From an uncultured Rhodanobacteraceae bacterium (GTDB taxonomy: Bacteria > Pseudomonadota > Gammaproteobacteria > Xanthomonadales > Rhodanobacteraceae), in the NCBI GenBank assembly GCA_913053815.1, contig CAJXGK010000011.1, forward strand, positions 1 to 15,188: 15,188 bases of DNA, in the 5' to 3' direction. The position numbers and the translations under genes are program-made. Below are positions 14,353 through 15,188 of the stretch, one piece after another (the stretch's first letter is position 1; the number at the start of each line of letters is the position of its first letter). The notes below the pieces were generated by a model that worked only from the letters and a program-made list of their open reading frames with translations, was not told where the DNA came from and did not search any database.

Positions 14353-15017
14353 AATAGGTATAGGGGTGTGGCCAACCGACTGATGCCTTGCTCGGCTGCC
14401 GCCGTACGCTGCCGCTCCAGTGCACTCAGATATCCGGGACGCTGTTTGAGGCGCTGCCAATAGGCGGCAACTGCCTGCGGAAAATAGGCGGCAAGCTGGA
14501 TCATTTCCGCCAACATGAGCGCGTAACCCACCGAGATATCCGCCGTGGTGAAGCGATCCGCACATAAGTAATCGCGTGCCGAAATCGCTGTATCGACGGC
14601 TCGCAATCGGGCTAGGAACCATTGCTTGTAATCCTCCACTACTTGTGGCAAACGCCGCTCCGGCGCTTCGAAGTGACCGTAGCGCACCACTAATGTCTGC
14701 GGGAAAGTTAGGGTCGCTTCGCTAAAGTGCAGCCAGTTAAGATAGGTGCCATAAGCGGGGTCGGACACCGGCACATCCAGATCGGTTGGGCCGTGGCGGC
14801 TGGCTAAGTACTGGCAGATCGCGGCCGATTCGGTCATCAATATGTCGTCATCGAAAAAAGCAGGAATCGTACCCAATAGGTTGATCTGTAGGTAGCTTTT
14901 GTCATGTACACGTGGGGGGAACGGTAGCATCTTGAGTTCATACGACAACCCCATCTCCTCCATAGTCCACAGCGGTCGGAAGGAGCGAGCGTTTTCACAG
15001 TGATAAAGCTTAAGCAT
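14340..15017 (-). CDS. Glutathione S-transferase
   Basis: A 225-aa cytosolic GST. The N-terminal thioredoxin-like domain (1-78) begins MLKLYHCENARSFRPLWTME and carries GTIPAFFDDDILMTESAAI with the glutathione-binding E64-S65. A Ser/Cys near the N-terminus (C7, S12) is the likely activating residue. The helical C-terminal domain (about 85-210) contains RFTTADISVGYALML with the conserved N-capping D160. AGGGA lies 6 bases before the ATG at 15017. The last residues (about 216-225, TPLYLFGRA) run into a decayed second copy, so the natural C-terminus may have been altered. It may conjugate or isomerise electrophilic intermediates of the neighbouring catabolic route, but gst genes are frequent and this link is only positional. 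Confidence 0.92.
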   Translation of the reverse strand: MLKLYHCENARSFRPLWTMEEMGLSYELKMLPFPPRVHDKSYLQINLLGTIPAFFDDDILMTESAAICQYLASRHGPTDLDVPVSDPAYGTYLNWLHFSEATLTFPQTLVVRYGHFEAPERRLPQVVEDYKQWFLARLRAVDTAISARDYLCADRFTTADISVGYALMLAEMIQLAAYFPQAVAAYWQRLKQRPGYLSALERQRTAAAEQGISRLATPLYLFGRA

Positions 15018-15034
15018 GTTGTTCCCTTGTCTTG

Positions 15035-15063
15035 ATTATGAGAGGACGATGGGGAAGTGTGAA
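15035..15063 (-). promoter_or_regulatory. Sigma-70-type promoter for gst
   Basis: The minus strand has TTCACA (-35, 15063-15058), a 17-bp spacer and CATAAT (-10, 15040-15035), each one mismatch from consensus. Predicted transcription starts near 15028, giving a very short leader of about 11 nt that still contains the AAGGGA ribosome site. The remaining 125 bp to the window end show no gene or clear repeat. Confidence 0.65.
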
Positions 15064-15188
15064 ATCAGGTCAGAAGCAGCCGATCCTGGAGGTCTGTTGG
15101 CTCCCGTCACGCCAATGGCTACCCCACTTATGCGCCCGTGACACCCCACGTTTGCGCATCGTGTCTCGGCACCGGGATGGTCAGGTCG

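Noticed and set aside
14183..14622. Two minus-strand frames of 80 and 110 residues in and after gst
   Set aside because: They are shifted readings of the gst gene and its decayed copy. The GST-like stretch is explained by the pseudogene.
1..15188. CRISPR array, tRNA, rRNA, phage or plasmid genes, antiphage system
   Set aside because: No regularly spaced repeats, no cloverleaf-like sequences, and no integrase, transposase or toxin-type proteins were seen on either strand.

Overview
The window looks like a chromosomal piece of a motile gammaproteobacterium. The flagellar order fliC-fliD-fliS-fliT-(PilZ)-fleQ, with a FleQ-type sigma-54 activator, a sigma-28-like promoter before fliC and a sigma-54-like promoter before fliD, is the arrangement known from Pseudomonas and its relatives. 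The acyl-CoA genes beside it are of types common in marine and soil Gammaproteobacteria. Genus cannot be read from the sequence. Every convincing gene is on the minus strand, so the window reads from right to left.

Flagellar half (1-6470). fliC encodes a large flagellin (621 aa) with an expanded variable domain. It is followed by a hairpin, a sigma-54-type promoter, and then a tightly packed run of fliD (filament cap), fliS (flagellin chaperone), fliT-like and an atypical PilZ-like gene. fliS/fliT and fliT/PilZ overlap by 4 bases each. After a spacer that carries a CRP/Vfr-like site comes fleQ. fleQ is abnormal: its AAA+ domain stops near residue 305-315 and continues in frame into a DUF1559-type pilin-like sequence typical of Planctomycetes, up to the window edge. 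This is either an assembly chimera or a very unusual fusion. A 118-bp MITE-like inverted-repeat element lies just upstream of the fliC promoter.

Catabolic half (6570-13554). In transcription order: carboxyltransferase beta and biotin-carrying alpha subunits of an acyl-CoA carboxylase of the methylcrotonyl/geranyl type, an enoyl-CoA hydratase/isomerase family protein, a short-chain 3-hydroxyacyl-CoA dehydrogenase and a thiolase. Together they could carboxylate, hydrate or isomerise, oxidise and thiolytically cleave a branched or isoprenoid-like acyl-CoA. No acyl-CoA dehydrogenase, acyl-CoA synthetase, HMG-CoA-type lyase or regulator is in the window.

Right end (13555-15188). A bidirectional terminator-like hairpin separates the carboxylase genes from a short MaoC-like hydratase gene whose N-terminus appears displaced by a frameshift in a T6 run. 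Upstream of it is a glutathione S-transferase gene with a good sigma-70-type promoter. Directly after that gene lies a decayed second copy of its own 3' end, a relic of a tandem gst duplication.
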